A stretch of 64,000 nucleotides of DNA from Hermatobates lingyangjiaoensis (Eukaryota > Arthropoda > Insecta > Hemiptera > Hermatobatidae): the NCBI GenBank assembly GCA_026182355.1, contig JAPFBL010000002.1, positions 1,302,001 to 1,366,000 of the forward strand. The letters are read 5' to 3'. The position numbers were made by a program, and so were the translations under genes. The notes under the pieces are model-generated. The model was not told the DNA's origin and searched no databases. It saw only the letters and a program-made list of their open reading frames with translations. Of the stretch, positions 22,357 to 34,827 are shown piece after piece. Numbering within the stretch: the stretch's first letter is position 1; every line of letters starts with the position of its first letter.

Positions 22357-23369
22357 CTAAAAAAAAAAGTTTAAATTACATTTTTATATAGATTAATAAT
22401 TTACAAATGTCTGTTTTCGGGCCAGAGAAATCAGAAAGATTAAATCAGGGGTGGAAACATTGTAACCTTTGCATTTGTTTGAAACATAAGACAAACAATA
22501 AAAAATTAAAATAATGTTTCAAATATTTTCAAATAGAGTAGTTATAATTTGTTTGTGGTTATTTATTAACAGAACAGTTTCGCAGGCAGTTAGCTTATCA
22601 GGAGTGGTAACACTGAGTAATATATTATTAAGCACTAAGTGTTTAATGTCTTCCAATATAGATCTTCATACTCTAACATTAGTTTTAGAAATTTTTATAC
22701 ATAATAATAATAATGTTCTGGTCATTTTCAAAACTTTGTTTGTGTGTGTTGATAAAGTTCTAGTAAAAAGTATTTTTTTTTAGAAGTTTGATATCATTAG
22801 ATAACCAAATCTTTGCAGACTAGAGTTGCCATACTTGTAATTTAGCAGAAAATTTTATGATTTTCCTAATTAAAGTCTTAGTCCTTAAAACAATGAGCAT
22901 ATGCCTGACCAGCTTGTCTCACAAAAAAAATGTTATTTGTTATTGAAAAAGATTAAAAAACATGAAGCTACAAAATCGAATAAAAAACACAAATGGAACG
23001 CGCAGTTATTGAAAAATACGTTACAACATTTGTTGATTTTAATCATTGATATTTTTAAGTTTTTTCCTCTTTAGTCTGTAAATAGTAGTTTTTGTTTTTT
23101 CATCGCCCATAAATTTTTCACCACATTATCTCTCACAGTAACCTCCTGATGATGAAAAATGGTTCGAAATATATAATTAAGTCTTTATAATTTAATATAG
23201 CCTATACAGAAATCTACATACATTTAAATAGCCTAAATTTAAAGCATTAAAGTGAGGCCTGCTGAAGCCTAAAAGTCCATGCAGGTCTCACTTTCTTCTT
23301 TCTTTCATCTTTTGTACTGAAGATCACAGATTCTAATCTTTGCCATAACCCCAGATTTTTAAGTGAGAG
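22357..23369 (-). other. Atx-1 intron or upstream DNA
   Basis: AT-rich. The segment next to 22357 is intronic by the acceptor. It holds a hammerhead-like core at 23146-23169 on the plus strand. No Atx-1 exon seen. Confidence 0.5.
23146..23169 (+). ncRNA. Hammerhead-like core motif (PLE relic)
   Basis: CTGATGA at 23146-23152 and GAAA at 23166-23169, separated by 13 bases that can close a weak stem (GAA/TTC). Matches the conserved core order of hammerhead ribozymes found in Penelope-like element terminal repeats. Stems I and III not established; activity doubtful. Confidence 0.35.
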
Positions 23370-23515
23370 ATGGAAAATATTGTATATGTCGCCTTCTGGA
23401 GAGGACATAAAGCTGTCGGTTCCAAGCCTGTGCAATGCCAGACACTCATTAAAGATCCTTTGTGCAAGAAATTTGAGTGAGGTAAAATTTAATGCTCCTG
23501 ATATATAAACAATCC
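23370..23515 (+). mobile_element. SINE-like fragment, shares core with the SINE at 24153-24473
   Basis: The stretch CTGGAGAGGACATAAA... followed by AAGCCTGTGCAATGCCAG, CACTCATTAAAGAT, AAATTTGAGTGAGG and TAAAATTTA aligns base by base, with about 20-25% differences, to the middle of the tRNA-derived SINE 0.7 kb away (opposite strand). The sequence before it is different, so it is either a related SINE family with another head or a truncated copy. The minus-strand open frame across it (101 codons) is chance. Confidence 0.65.
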
Positions 23516-24139
23516 AGTAATGTGGCTTACTCATAACTAAAATGGGTGCCAAATAATAAATGAGCCATACACTTTACAAAGGCAAAAGCTGACAACTATG
23601 GGCATTGGAAAACAATATCTTTTTTTTTAAAAAAAGTCAAAATGGTTTTAAGGATATTTATGAATGAATTGGTTAAAAAGAAAACAGCTTTAAGGGAAGA
23701 GTTTATAATGAAAGTGAAGTTTGTGTCAGGGGGTTGTGTGCGTAGAGAGTGTGTAGCTAGTGGAGTGGTAGTAGAGGGAGGTTGTGGAAAGCTTTGGAGT
23801 ATTGATCCAAGGCGCATGATCCCTCCATCTCAATGGGCACTGCTGCCATTGAGGGCAGCCATTGAGCTTCATATCCCCACAGATCGATAGCTTCCATCTC
23901 ACAACCTGACAAACAATTTGTCCATTTCATTCATTCCAAAGCCTGCTTTAAAATCTTACCTCTCTTAACTGTCATCAAACCCACACCTTATAAGTCAAGC
24001 CAAATTTCAAATCAAATTATCCCTTCATCATTATTTGTATTTCTTATAGTTATAACAAAAAAAAATCATTCTCAAAGTAGACCTAAGATTGTACTATTTC
24101 GTTACATTTACTTGTTTTAAAGTATATAAAAACAATTAA

Positions 24140-24152
24140 CAATACTTTATTA
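24140..24152 (+). repeat. SINE target-site duplication, copy 1
   Basis: CAATACTTTATTA, repeated exactly at 24474-24486. Confidence 0.85.
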
Positions 24153-24473
24153 GGTTAGGTTAGGTTGCAGTAGCAGTCCGGCAAGGGAACACTCGTAGGT
24201 CGAGCATTGGCCCTTTGTGATACCACACAATGAAGATGGATTCTACGGTGGGAGTCCTAAATTTTGCCTAACTCAAATGTATTTAGAGTTATCTTTAACG
24301 AGTACCTGACATTGCACAGGCTCGGGACTGGCTGTTTAACATCCGCCTCAGAGAGATGGCGTGCTCAGATTTATTCATTTCCCTCGTGAATAAGTCGAGG
24401 ACCAGGTGGGGATCGAACCCCGGTCCTATCAGTTCAGAGGCCAGTACGTAACCACTGAACAAGCCTGGCCCCC
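24153..24473 (-). mobile_element. tRNA-derived SINE, full length
   Basis: On the minus strand the element starts GGGGGCCAGGCTTGTTCAG. It carries an A-box-like CAGTGGTTACGTACTGG (24441-24457) and a perfect B box GGTTCGATCCC (about 24408-24418), with tRNA-like spacing. A 200-bp body ends in (CCTAA)n at 24153. Exact 13-bp duplications bound it. The internal RNA polymerase III promoter implies transcription right to left. The body core is shared with the fragment at 23370-23515. Insertion is fairly recent, judging by the unmutated duplication. Confidence 0.88.
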
Positions 24474-24486
24474 CAATACTTTATTA
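24474..24486 (+). repeat. SINE target-site duplication, copy 2
   Basis: Exact second copy of the 13-mer at 24140-24152. Confidence 0.85.
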
Positions 24487-25320
24487 ACATAATTCTGTTG
24501 GTTTCATATACTTCAGTTTAATGTATTAAATTAAATGCCAATTTCATTGAATAACCATTTATCATTTAATTTTTTTGTAACTAAGCATGAACAATTGTAA
24601 TGGCCTTAATAAAGTTGGAAATGATAAAAAAAAAGTAAAGCTAAAAGCATCCACACATAATTTATTTAGTTGCTATTTTATAAAAAAAAAATAATAAATA
24701 GGCATTAAGAAAAAAAACTAAAATATGTAATTAATCTTGTTGATATATTTTTTTATCTTTAAATAGTGTATGGAATGACCTATGGATTTGAGATGGGTAG
24801 CACTCCATTCCTATTCATCTCCTATTTATCAACTCACAACTCTTAATATGATGAGACAGCTAGGAACATTATTATATTAAAATAGAGTAGGGCGAGTAAA
24901 AGGAAAAATAAATTATGACGAGACAAACACAGAAAGACAAAGCTTAATTTAAATTGTGAAGGTAATGTAGGAAAACTTACCGAAATAGTGAAAAGTCAGA
25001 GTAATCTTCTAAGTAGAAGTCAAATTTTTATTTAACCCTAAAAAGTTGTTTATAGTGTGGGGATTGGTTTAGGTGGCGCTGAGTCAAAAGTTCCTTGGTG
25101 AAAGCTAAATGTAGTAAGGCCCTCCCCAGAGGAGCCTCAAGGCACGCAAGCTCTGCTTGTTTGCCTAACTTACTTCAGCATCCTCTTAGATACCGTCCTT
25201 CACCTCTTCTCTCAACCAATTCACTTCATACTTCAAATTAAGCCCTGCTTAGTTATATACAAATTGCCCTAGAAAACTAATTCTTTTTTACATCTAGACT
25301 TGGAAAGTATAATTTTAATT
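24487..25320. other. AT-rich DNA without recognised genes
   Basis: Nothing identifiable. A GC-richer patch at about 25060-25200 (CCCTCCCCAGAGGAGCCTC) may be old element debris. Confidence 0.5.
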
Positions 25321-25809
25321 TATATTATTAATGTAGGAAACCGTCGTACCTTGTAAGATGATCTTGGAGTTGTTGGAGCGCTTTCGTCCATTCGATCGCA
25401 ACTAACCAACTGAGCTGCTATGAAGGGGTTATCTGTCAAGTCCACTGCCATCTTGATATTATTATTAGATTTTATTGAGTTCTTTTTTATTTTTATTTTT
25501 TAGTTATTATCTAGTCGGATTCTTTAATATTTATTAACTTCGTCATACTGTCTCTCCAGTCGTCTTTTTATTTTTATTAATGGTTTACATAGAATATCGG
25601 TTTAGTGGCTTATTTGTTCGTTTATTATGTTACCCGGATTTTTATGTTTATAGATTTCAAGTTGTTCAGATAGCAGTGGACTTGACAGATAACCCCTTCG
25701 TAACAGCTCAGTAGGTTAGTTGCGATCGAAGATGGAAAACGTCCGAAAGCGCTCCAACAACTCCAAGATCATCTTACGAGGTACGACAGTTTCCCATATT
25801 AATAATATA
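25321..25809. repeat. Foldback element (family C)
   Basis: Left arm about 25321-25455 and right arm about 25668-25809 are inverted copies with small indels. Outer ends TATATTATTAATG; inner parts GATCTTGGAGTTGTTGGAGC and GGGGTTATCTGTCAAGTCCA. The right arm contains GAAGATGGAAAACGTCCGAAAG (25728-25749), a hairpin followed by GAAA as in PLE terminal cores. The 0.2-kb spacer is AT-rich. Sister of the nested foldback at 17902-18060. Confidence 0.8.
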
Positions 25810-28800
25810 AATCATAATAACCTCAGTGGTACTAACATTATACATGTATATAATTTTAATTGTTACTCTGAGATGTTTTATATTTCCTATTGCTTCTTTC
25901 AAATTAAATGTTTAACTCCTTGATTCAACGATGCATACAATGAAAAGTTTTGTTTGACTTCATGGTCTTTTAACGTAAGCGTTGATTTCATTTGTTGATG
26001 TTCTTTTGATTACGACCTCTTTTGATTTGTACAACAGTTTTGATTAGTCATACATTTTGGCCTTTTACAACATCTTGATACAACTGCCCAATGTTTCCTT
26101 TTGAATTATCTTTTAAAATATAATAGTCTTATGTAAAAATAATATAGTATAAAGAATAATATATAATTACGTTTATTATTTACCTTTGTTGTCCTTAATC
26201 CAACCACGAACTGATCCCAAAAATAAGGTTTAAACGTGACTAGGACCTCGGGTTAACTTTTTACTTAGCATTGCCCTGTTTACTTCTTTTAGTACTCTTA
26301 CAGAGGCATCCTGTAGCCTACGCTTTATGTTACTTTTGGCTCAGCAGAAGTTTATAATGGAACTTCAACTTGTCACTCTCACTATGTGCAACGTTCATGC
26401 AGCCAACGACAACAAACCAATCAAAATCAATCAACAATTGATGGAATGTATGGAGAATTGTTTACTTTTTATGCTAACTTCTTTGCATGGAAATTTGTCC
26501 AAACAAAAATAAGCAAGAGAACATCAATCCTCGACAATGCAGGGGTTGAACAAATCATGTTTATTGATCAGAGAACTAGTCTGTTTTGTTTCTTAAGAGT
26601 TTTTAAAAGAACATTCAAAGGACTCTAAAGAAAATAAGCTTCACAACTTCACTGAGAAGTTGAAATATCCTTGAGCAACATAGGTCCCAAATGTTTACAA
26701 GACCGTTTATATTAATGTGTTGACTAATAAAACGAATTTCTTTTACGCTGCGCAAACAAGTTGAAACATTTGATATTAACGCACTTCAGCGACAGCAGAA
26801 AGTGTAGAAAAACAGTCTGGTCTTTCTTGAATGGTATAAACATAAATATAAACAAAGTAACAGTAAGGTGGAAGAATAAGTGAATATAAATATTCCAACA
26901 ATATGCATAAATGATTGAAAATTAACTCTGCACCATTTATTGAAAACTATGTGACATTATTTGTCGGATCACTCAAATAATTGACATCTGTATATGTATG
27001 AATTCAAAATCATAGGACCAAATTATGGTGTCAACTATTTTAGACTTGTAGACTACTTATGGTTAATAATTAAAGAGGCAGGCTTGATTTCTTCATTTAA
27101 CTTAAATATGTTAAGTTAATTTATTTTATTTTACTTAATAAAACTTAAGTATATTTCCATAATGACATTGACTTTAGGCATTACTATTATGACTTGTCAT
27201 TCATAAAGAATTACGATCAGTTCAAACATTTTATTTTAATTAGATATTTATATTTTCTTAAAAAATTAATGCTTCTAAAAAATTAATCTTCAGTTCTAAT
27301 TACTTTAAGTTTGATTTTTTTTTTCAAATAGTTTTAAACTGTAAATATGAAAGATTCTGATTCACAAAATTCATGAATGCTGCTTAATGAAATGGAAAGC
27401 AATAATAAAACTTCATCATTTGTTTTTTTTTTTGTAGTAATTTACTTAACCAAAATGACTCCAATATGGAAGCAAGAGAATTTATAAAGGTTTTCAAACA
27501 AAGTTGAATAAAAAATCTGTGCTTTCGGATACTGGTATACTCGCCCTTAAATAAAGGCTTACTTGAGGATAATAAAATATACAAATGGTCTTGCTTGCTG
27601 TCTTCTAGATCCCTTACTCCAGCGCTTTTTCCCCCTTGCTACCAACAGATAGTTTATTATGATTTCTTTATAACCATCAAAACATTATAATAATTTGCTT
27701 TGATATGAATTTATTGCTTAATAGACTTAGGTTTTATTTTATTTATTTAACAGGCACAAACATGTAAAAAAAACAATAAATAAAAAATCAGTTCTGTGAT
27801 TATGCTTCCTTTCATGGAAAGTGAGTTATAAAAGCATTGTATGAAATATTTCGTAAAAGTAACAAGAAAAAAAATAGTTTCTTTATTTAGATTATCTCGA
27901 TATTAGTGGAAGAGGAAAGATTTACTGTAGGAAGGATTGCATCCTCTGAGAACGGGATGATTTTGTTGCTCCATAACTCAATTTTGCAGGTTTAAATAGA
28001 CATTATGATGGTTTTATAAAGTAACCATTTTTAATGTGAATCTTGATTGTTAATTCTTTAAGTGAGGAAGAAGTTTATAACATCTGTTTAGTTTAGTTCT
28101 TTTTGTTTTATCTTTGGCAAAACAAAACGCCTATGCCAGATAGGCATTTGGTGGTTGTGGCTCGAGGAACCTGATTACGGTTTAGTGAAGAAAAAGAATT
28201 GAAAAGTATTTAGTTGCAATGTAAATGTTACGAAACACTTTTCTGTTTATGTATATATATTACACCTCTTTATGTAAAGATCATAGAATATTATTCATAT
28301 TCAAGATAACAATCAACTGTTAAGATGATTCTATTAAAAAGTTGACAAAGGAATAAGCTAAATATAAGTACATGTAGAAAAATCACAGTAAAAAAAAGCG
28401 TGACACAAAACTGACAAAAAAAAAATTTCACAAAAAGTCAATCCTTTTATAACTAGCACATTGAAATTAATTTTGATTGTTTGACTAGTATAAGGTCTGG
28501 CACATTACAATTATACCAATTTGTTATTGACAAGTAATAACTGCTTTACTAACTTACGACTTTTCTCTTCAAACGGTTTTAGTTCTTGAATTTGAAAATG
28601 TTGCTCAAACATTACAGTAGAATCTCTTTAGTTCATTACTTGTTTTTCTTACATAATTTTGTTTTTTCAAAACAGACTACCTCGAAAGGAATTAAAATTT
28701 TTTTATATTTCATTATTGTTGAAAATTGTTTAACATACATATATTTGCATTATAGATAAAAAAAAACAATTTCCACACAATGTACAAACTCATCTTTCAT

Positions 28801-29752
28801 CTTTTATTAAATTTGATAGACACATAGTATTGAACATTAAAATACAAAAATTAAATGATTTTAGAAGGTAGTTGGAAGAGAGCATAAAATGTGAATGTCC
28901 AATAATAAAAGATTAATTGTATATGAAAGAGGAAGAGAGAGGGAAGGGAAAGAAGTGATGACCTGAGAAGCAGATAACCTCTAAACCCAAACCTACCTCG
29001 CTCTAAACTAAACGAGTTTTGCAAAATTAAAAGCCTGCGAGGCGCTCCACCTCCAAGGGGTCAGAGGCTCGACCTTCCCATAACGATCGACCTAACAACA
29101 AACTTCTCATTTAAATTCTAAACGTAAACCGTTTTTCAGGCAGTCTTTTAAAATAAAATGTGGTATTCAATGGGTAAGATTTTTCATTAAATGATAGAAG
29201 TTGAATTATGATGTTAATTGCACCACCAAAGCATTATCAATATTATTGTTGGCAGCAGTAACATTTTTAATTCAAATACTCTCTGAATTAAAGTGGTAAT
29301 ATTTAGCATGGGTTATTGGATCAACTTCAAGAGTTCAAAAATTGTTTACAAGATGGAATTTATAATGACAAGGAAAGCCTGATTAGAAATAGCTTTCGAT
29401 AAATATAATGCTGATGATAATCTACTGTGATACGAGAACATTTCCTTCACAAGAAACTTTTAGTTTGTGTTAGTTCTTACATTAGGATGATAATATTTTT
29501 GGTTGGTGGTTGATCTGTGAATTTTTGAGAATGAAGATCAAAACCACTTATTGCTAAGGAAGTAAGAGAATACTTCCATCTTCCAGAGGGGAGGAGATGA
29601 TATCCATATGATTGTTTGAATTTTCTGATTTTACTATGTATATACATAATTTCCAAGTACACTATTGTTTTACCATTCACATAATTTGACAGATTTTTAA
29701 TATATATATATATATACATTTTCGATGAAAATACGATCCGAAATGGACAAAT
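25810..29752. other. AT-rich DNA, no gene recognised
   Basis: Several short open frames (26327, 26386, 27384) have no recognisable domain. A purine-rich GAGAGGGAAGGGAAAG stretch lies near 28930. A minus-strand frame near 26160-26260 (DQFVVGLR) recalls gag proteins of Ty3-type elements but is too short to call. Confidence 0.5.
29699..29716. repeat. (TA)n tract at PLE border
   Basis: Nine TA units directly next to the PLE-terminal foldback. Confidence 0.85.
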
Positions 29753-30016
29753 ACAGTTCAATGTACATAAAGAAACATATAGAAATTAAAAACACACACT
29801 TACAGTCTCTAATTTTTGGTTGAACCGTCTTCAGGAGAGATAAGAGAGGGAAACCAAGAGCACTGGAGACCGGAAAAGGTTGGGTCTCCAACCGTCTCTG
29901 TACCAGTGCTCTTGGTTTCCCTCTCTTATCTCTCCTGAAGACGGTTCAACCAAAAATTAGAGACTAAGTGTGTGTTTTTAATTTCTCTATGTTTCTTTAT
30001 GTACATTGAACTGTAT
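29753..30016. repeat. Foldback of PLE terminal repeat, family D
   Basis: Ungapped arms 29753-29866 and 29903-30016 (114 bp each, few mismatches) around a 36-bp spacer. Arm content: CAGTTCAATGTAC, then a segment including CTCTAATTTTTGGTTGAACC and GTCTTCAGGAGAGATAAGAG. The inner region CTGAAGACGGTTCAACCAAAAA is a decayed hammerhead-like core (GAAA changed to CAAA). Same family as the giant palindrome at 34873-35920. Outer flank ATACGATCC is also shared. Confidence 0.85.
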
Positions 30017-30287
30017 ATATATAAGTATAAATTGGTAGCAGGTCTTCTCTCAAACATATATTATTAAAATTTACAGCAGCTTCAGCACTCACTATTTTTG
30101 TGCTGGTGGCCTCGGTCTTTTGAGCAATTCTCCTTTCGTCTAGCTGCAATTGCCACAGCATCTGTCCAAGAGACTTCGTTAAGAGTCAAAGGGCTGACCT
30201 TTTCAGGCCAATCAGAGCGCAGGGTTTAAGTTGTCATTTTTAGTGCACCATATGCTTGATTCCATGCTCCTTGCTCGTCGGAATTAT

Positions 30288-30770
30288 TTACATTTCTTTC
30301 ACCTGGTGGTTCATGCAGGGGTTTCTCTCTTTTTTACTAAGAGCCTCTAATATTTGGAGTTTTTCCACATTTTCTTCTATCTGTACAATACAGTGCCCTG
30401 AACTGTACCAGCATTTCCCTTGTCAACTACAAGTTCTGTTTCTAATGGGTGTGTTTTTTTGGGGCTCCAGCAGTCAAATGAAGATTTAACCTCCTGAGAG
30501 CTTTGTCTCAGTCATCACGATGTACTTGGAAGGCAGGTTTTCACATTCACCTGCAGTGCAAGTGTACTCGTACACCAGGTTACTACGCTGAGGTTCTGCA
30601 TTATTCTTTTTCGGACTGGTTTTCAGTAGCACATTATGCGTCTTATTGTTTCTGTAATATATCACGAGGCTAATCCGGCTGTTTTCATTCGTGGGTACTG
30701 CATGAGTGCGAACAATCTTTTGCAGTGCAATTGATTGGTTTAGAGCATTGCTTTTTTTTGGAATATCCAT
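30288..30770 (-). pseudogene. Penelope-like element, GIY-YIG endonuclease end, frameshifted
   Basis: Penelope-like retroelements encode a reverse transcriptase fused to a C-terminal GIY-YIG nuclease. The minus strand reads ISLVIYYRNNKTHNVLLKTS, then SNLVYEYTCTAGECENLPSK and YIVMTETKLS. After a stop, other frames continue with HLTAGAPKKHT, REMLVQ and KLQILEALSKKE. Order and wording match the PLE endonuclease: the VYEYTC knuckle, YIG-like YIV, SRR region, HL.GAPK.H and ILEAL end. The YIG motif is YIV, so the catalytic signature is damaged. At least two frame changes are visible. Dead copy. Confidence 0.8.
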
Positions 30771-30779
30771 AAATAGATA

Positions 30780-33289
30780 AAAAAAAAATAATTTTTCTGG
30801 GAAAGTTAAAAAAAACTGGTTCTACTCGTACCCCAGGCTAACTTTGCGATCAAATGCGGAGTAACACCCCACCACTCTCTGGTGAGCGTTTCAAAAACTG
30901 TCAAGACTTTTCAAACTCCTTGTCATCTGTACATCCATGTGTCGTTTTTTTGTTATTATTTAAATACATTCGTGGACAATAGTTCTTTCTTTAAGTGAAG
31001 TTCTTTCTTTGGTATATTACTATTTCGACTCATATATAATATTTTTAAAGTCTTTTTTTTATAATATATTAAGTTAGTATATTCTTGAATATTCATTATT
31101 TACTAGTGTTTGCTTCGTACTTAAACAGTTACCAATCAGATGTCACAGAATATTACATAGCATATTATACTAATCGTAGTTGATTACAGAGTCACGTGTG
31201 TTTATTGTGACACTTTTGCATACACATATATCATACAAATAAAAGAATCAAGACAATTTCACTTTTTGATAATCAGATTCCTCGAAGGACGTAGAACTTC
31301 TCCTCAACTTCTTTTAACTAGAGTTATTTTTTTGATCGTATAGAAACGTGTGTTTATTTCTTTTTCTCTCTGCCAATGTTAGGATAAATAAAAATAATAA
31401 AATTACTATTGTTTTATTACTATTAAAATTTCATTTTCTCTATTTAAATCTGTAAATTTCAAATAGACTAAATTATTAATAAATAATTTTTTGTGACCAA
31501 TTTTTGAAAATATCTTATTTAAGAAGTTTGAAAATATCTTATTTAAGAAGTTAAAAAATAATAGATTGAACTTGTATTTTACGATTTCAAAGTAATAAAA
31601 AAAATATTAATAACAAAAATTAATGTCATCTTTCAAGAATTCAAATGGCGTACGGATATAATTTTTCAATACTATTAATAGTGAGTGACCTTAATATAAG
31701 AAGTATGTTATTTAGATTTCTTGAATTATATTTTTACTAAGTGTTACAAATATGTTTTGAAATGATTTAAAAGATACAAAGAAGTCAAAAGAACAATGAA
31801 AGGAATAGGCAGTTTCCCATGATGACGACATGAGAGGAATCCTGAGTGCAATAGACAGTATCACATTGTTTATTAAAGATTCTTTAAAAAATTATGATTT
31901 CAAGTTAATAAACTAATACTTAATGGATGCAGAAAAAATAAGGATAATTGGTTTTTTTTTCGACAGCTTAAATTGTTATGTTAGGAATTGCATAATTTCT
32001 GTGTATTATTTCATTTGATTTTGTCAATTAACTTAATATGGTAAAAATTATTTTTTATTTACATTTATCTTTAGTATTGAAGAAATTTTTTGGTAGTAAT
32101 GGTTTCTACAATTTTATCATTTATTATAATATATTTTTATATTTCTGGAATTTTTATCAAATTACCTATACGATTGACTAAGATTCCAATAGTGAAAGCC
32201 TTTAAATAATATTAATAATGCTAAAAACCGAAATATAGTCAGTGGCAGGCTCTAATATAAAGTCTGTAAGACTAATAATAAATTACCTATGTGACATAAT
32301 CACAATATTCGAATGAAGAAATTTTTTAAAAATCAACTTTTTTAAAAAATATGAATGTATTTCTTTTACTACATTTTTTTACCATACAGCTACGCATATT
32401 CTGCATAACAAGCATATGTAGTAAGAGATTACACAACGACTTCGATGCACATGAGTAAAGAATGAAAGCCACTGGTTCAACTTTTCACTTTGTTTATAGT
32501 ATATTATCGTAGTAGTAGATCCCTTGGCCATTTCCTCTTGAGTCGTCTTTGTGGATTCTGGGAAGGTGAGAAAGAAGCAAGGATCCGTACAAATGGATTT
32601 GGGTGAGAGGAAAGGTTGTTGTGAAATGACTCATAACGATCAGAGGATAAATTTTGAATGAATAGAAATGTTAGGTCTTTATGAAGGGTGTAGTTTTTGA
32701 CTTAATAGAACATTTGTGATAGTGCGGAGGGTTCTAGATAGCAACGACTGTATTCTATGAATATTGGAAATTTTTGCACAACCTCATAGTTCAAGTCCGT
32801 TTTACTATATTGAAATACAGAAAAACGATTCAGAGCAATACAACTTTAAGTACGAAAACAGTTACGCCCATGGTAAATGAACACATTTGCTAATCGTTCC
32901 GGTGTGCTTGAACTCCTCTTTTTTCTCTTGAAGACGAATTCAACCAAAATTAGCGATAGGAAATATAGTTATTTTATTAAAATGCATAAAAATGGATGTT
33001 TTTTCAGATTAGTTCCGTATTTATGAATTTTCTCATCCTCTTTAGTATAAAGTTTCAAGAGGAAAAACTAAATTACAATGCTTTGTAAAAAAAAATTGCT
33101 ATGAAAAATTAATTGTGTACACTAGATTATTTATTGCTTATTATTACTTTTTTGTTATTAGTATTATTATACTTTTTTTTCCTTAAAAAAAAAACTGTTC
33201 GTTTAGTCAAACACTTCGGTTTATTATAGACAATCAGAGTGAGATAACAAAGAGTAAGAGAAATCGGTGAATTGAATGTTTAAAAGAGG
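30780..33289. other. AT-rich DNA, no gene recognised
   Basis: Contains a 24-bp direct tandem duplication (TTGAAAATATCTTATTTAAG..., 31504-31552) and a decayed PLE-terminal motif CTTGAAGACGAATTCAACCAAAATTAG at 32931-32957. Nothing else identifiable. Confidence 0.5.
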
Positions 33290-33510
33290 AGTAGTGAGAA
33301 GGACATGGGCACTGGCTGGCTGTGTAGTTGGGATTGTTTTGTGGATTGAGTGAGTGCAGATGGGTGGGTGGTGCGGCCTTGCGGTCGCTGACCTCGCCCG
33401 TGACACTCGCTCACGACCCCGCGCGAGCATTCCAGCCCTTGCCACCCTACCCACCTTCTCTACACTTGCCCGACCCACACCGCCTTCAAACACACTTTTA
33501 TAGCTTAAAA
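33290..33510. promoter_or_regulatory. GC-rich, CpG-containing island, function unknown
   Basis: About 220 bp with several CpGs (GCGGTCGCTGACCTCGCCCG, CCCCGCGCGAGC) in DNA that is otherwise about 70% A+T. Open frames cross it on both strands (119 codons minus, 62 plus) without a recognisable domain. Could be an unmethylated promoter or first exon of a minus-strand gene such as Atx-1, or a conserved enhancer. Confidence 0.3.
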
Positions 33511-33839
33511 AACTAATACCACCCTCCCCGAATACTTGTATACTGCTAGGCACTTGGCTAGGCATTCTATTGTTGAATCCCATAACAACTATTTTACTAT
33601 TTTTTTTTTTAAATATAATTTTGAATCTTTTTAAAACAACACATTACTGTATGCTAATGCATGCGGTGAAATGCCAGAAATATACAATGATAGCATCATA
33701 GAATTTTTTTTTTCTACAATGTTTTGAAAAAAAAAGGTCGAAGACAAAAGTAAGTTAATGCTGGTTCTTGGAGGTTGAGAATCAAACAACCCTGCGGGGG
33801 AGACGATATTTTGTTCCATTAATAATAGAAATGAGAATG

Positions 33840-34020
33840 GGATAATAGTGGAAGTGGTTCATAAATGGACGCCCCACGGTTAGTCAATGAATAAGTAATG
33901 TGGAGCTGGCCGAGGGGAGCTCTTTGATTAAGGTCGACCAACAAGTGGGGGGCTGGCAGCCTTTATGACTGGCTCAGATAAATTTATTTAAGTCTTGCAG
34001 CATACCTCATCACAATCTTT
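33840..34020. promoter_or_regulatory. GC-richer non-coding island
   Basis: Contains ATAAATGGACGCCCCACGG, AGCTGGCCGAGGGGAGCTCT and GGGGGGCTGGCAGCCTTTAT. No open frame of interest and no repeat copies elsewhere in the window. Candidate cis-regulatory element by composition only. Confidence 0.25.
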
Positions 34021-34595
34021 CGTCTGACTCATCCCGCAGTCTTACTACAATTCTTTTTCATTTATTTTCCTTTTTCATAACAAAATACTATATTATAGTT
34101 ACAAAAGTCATTACGATTAACATAAAACATCATTTACATCTATTAAAATATGAGAAGTTATTGAGTAAACGGCAGATCTCTGAGTGTCTTACTGAAACAA
34201 TAATTTCATTTATAAACTGTTTCAATGTTCAAGTTTCCATAAATTATTTCCCTTATTAATTCATATGATACTCATCTAATGAAAGCCATTGAAATAAGAC
34301 ATTAGGTGTAATTCCTACTATTATTCAACTTAGACATTTCTCTATGCAAAAAAAGTTTCATTCACACTCTTTCACTAAAACATTTGATATGGTCAATGAT
34401 CTGTGTTTCGATACAGCTCACTTCATCTCTTCTCGAGAACTAATAATGCTATCAAAAGGTTCAATTTCATTCGATTAATTTTCATTAGTTCCCAGAATCT
34501 CAGAGTCAGTTGTTCCAACAATTAATCATGCAATTGCCAAGTCTTGTGTTTCAATTTATATTTTGTTTACTTGGTACATCCAATCTCTTTATCTC

Positions 34596-34596
34596 T

Positions 34597-34667
<71 letters not shown>
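34596..34667. repeat. (CT)n-(TA)n compound microsatellite
   Basis: Pyrimidine CT units to 34631, then TA units to 34667, directly before a PLE-terminal fragment. Confidence 0.9.
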
Positions 34668-34670
<3 letters not shown>

Positions 34671-34681
34671 ATTTCACATAA

Positions 34682-34827
34682 ACACGTGAATTAACAATCA
34701 ATGATCAAACCACAATAAAAAATCAGAAAACAAGACTAAGATCATTTAACCGTCAGAGGGTTTTTGACTCTGAGTTTGATTTTTTATCCAAGAAAATTGA
34801 CGAATCCCGATTAGAGAACACACCTAC

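Noticed and set aside
22514..22783. 89-codon plus-strand frame just upstream of the Atx-1 exon
   Set aside because: Hydrophobic chance frame in AT-rich intron; no domain and on the strand opposite to Atx-1.
23247..23552. 101-codon minus-strand frame
   Set aside because: It runs over the SINE-like core on the opposite strand and has no domain.
24152..24166. TTAGG repeats suggesting an interstitial telomere sequence
   Set aside because: They are the (CCTAA)n tail of the SINE on the minus strand, bounded by its target-site duplication.
24408..24473. A genuine tRNA gene
   Set aside because: A and B boxes are present but the cloverleaf arms do not pair well and the unit continues into a SINE body with target-site duplications.
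26160..26260. Minus-strand DQFVVGLR stretch with a donor-like end, gag-like
   Set aside because: Too short and flanked by stops; no zinc knuckle or protease nearby.
33224..33583. 119-codon minus frame over the CpG-rich island
   Set aside because: Amino-acid order is low-information (Arg/Ala/Gly/Ser from GC-rich DNA), with no splice logic or domain. Kept only as a possible regulatory island.
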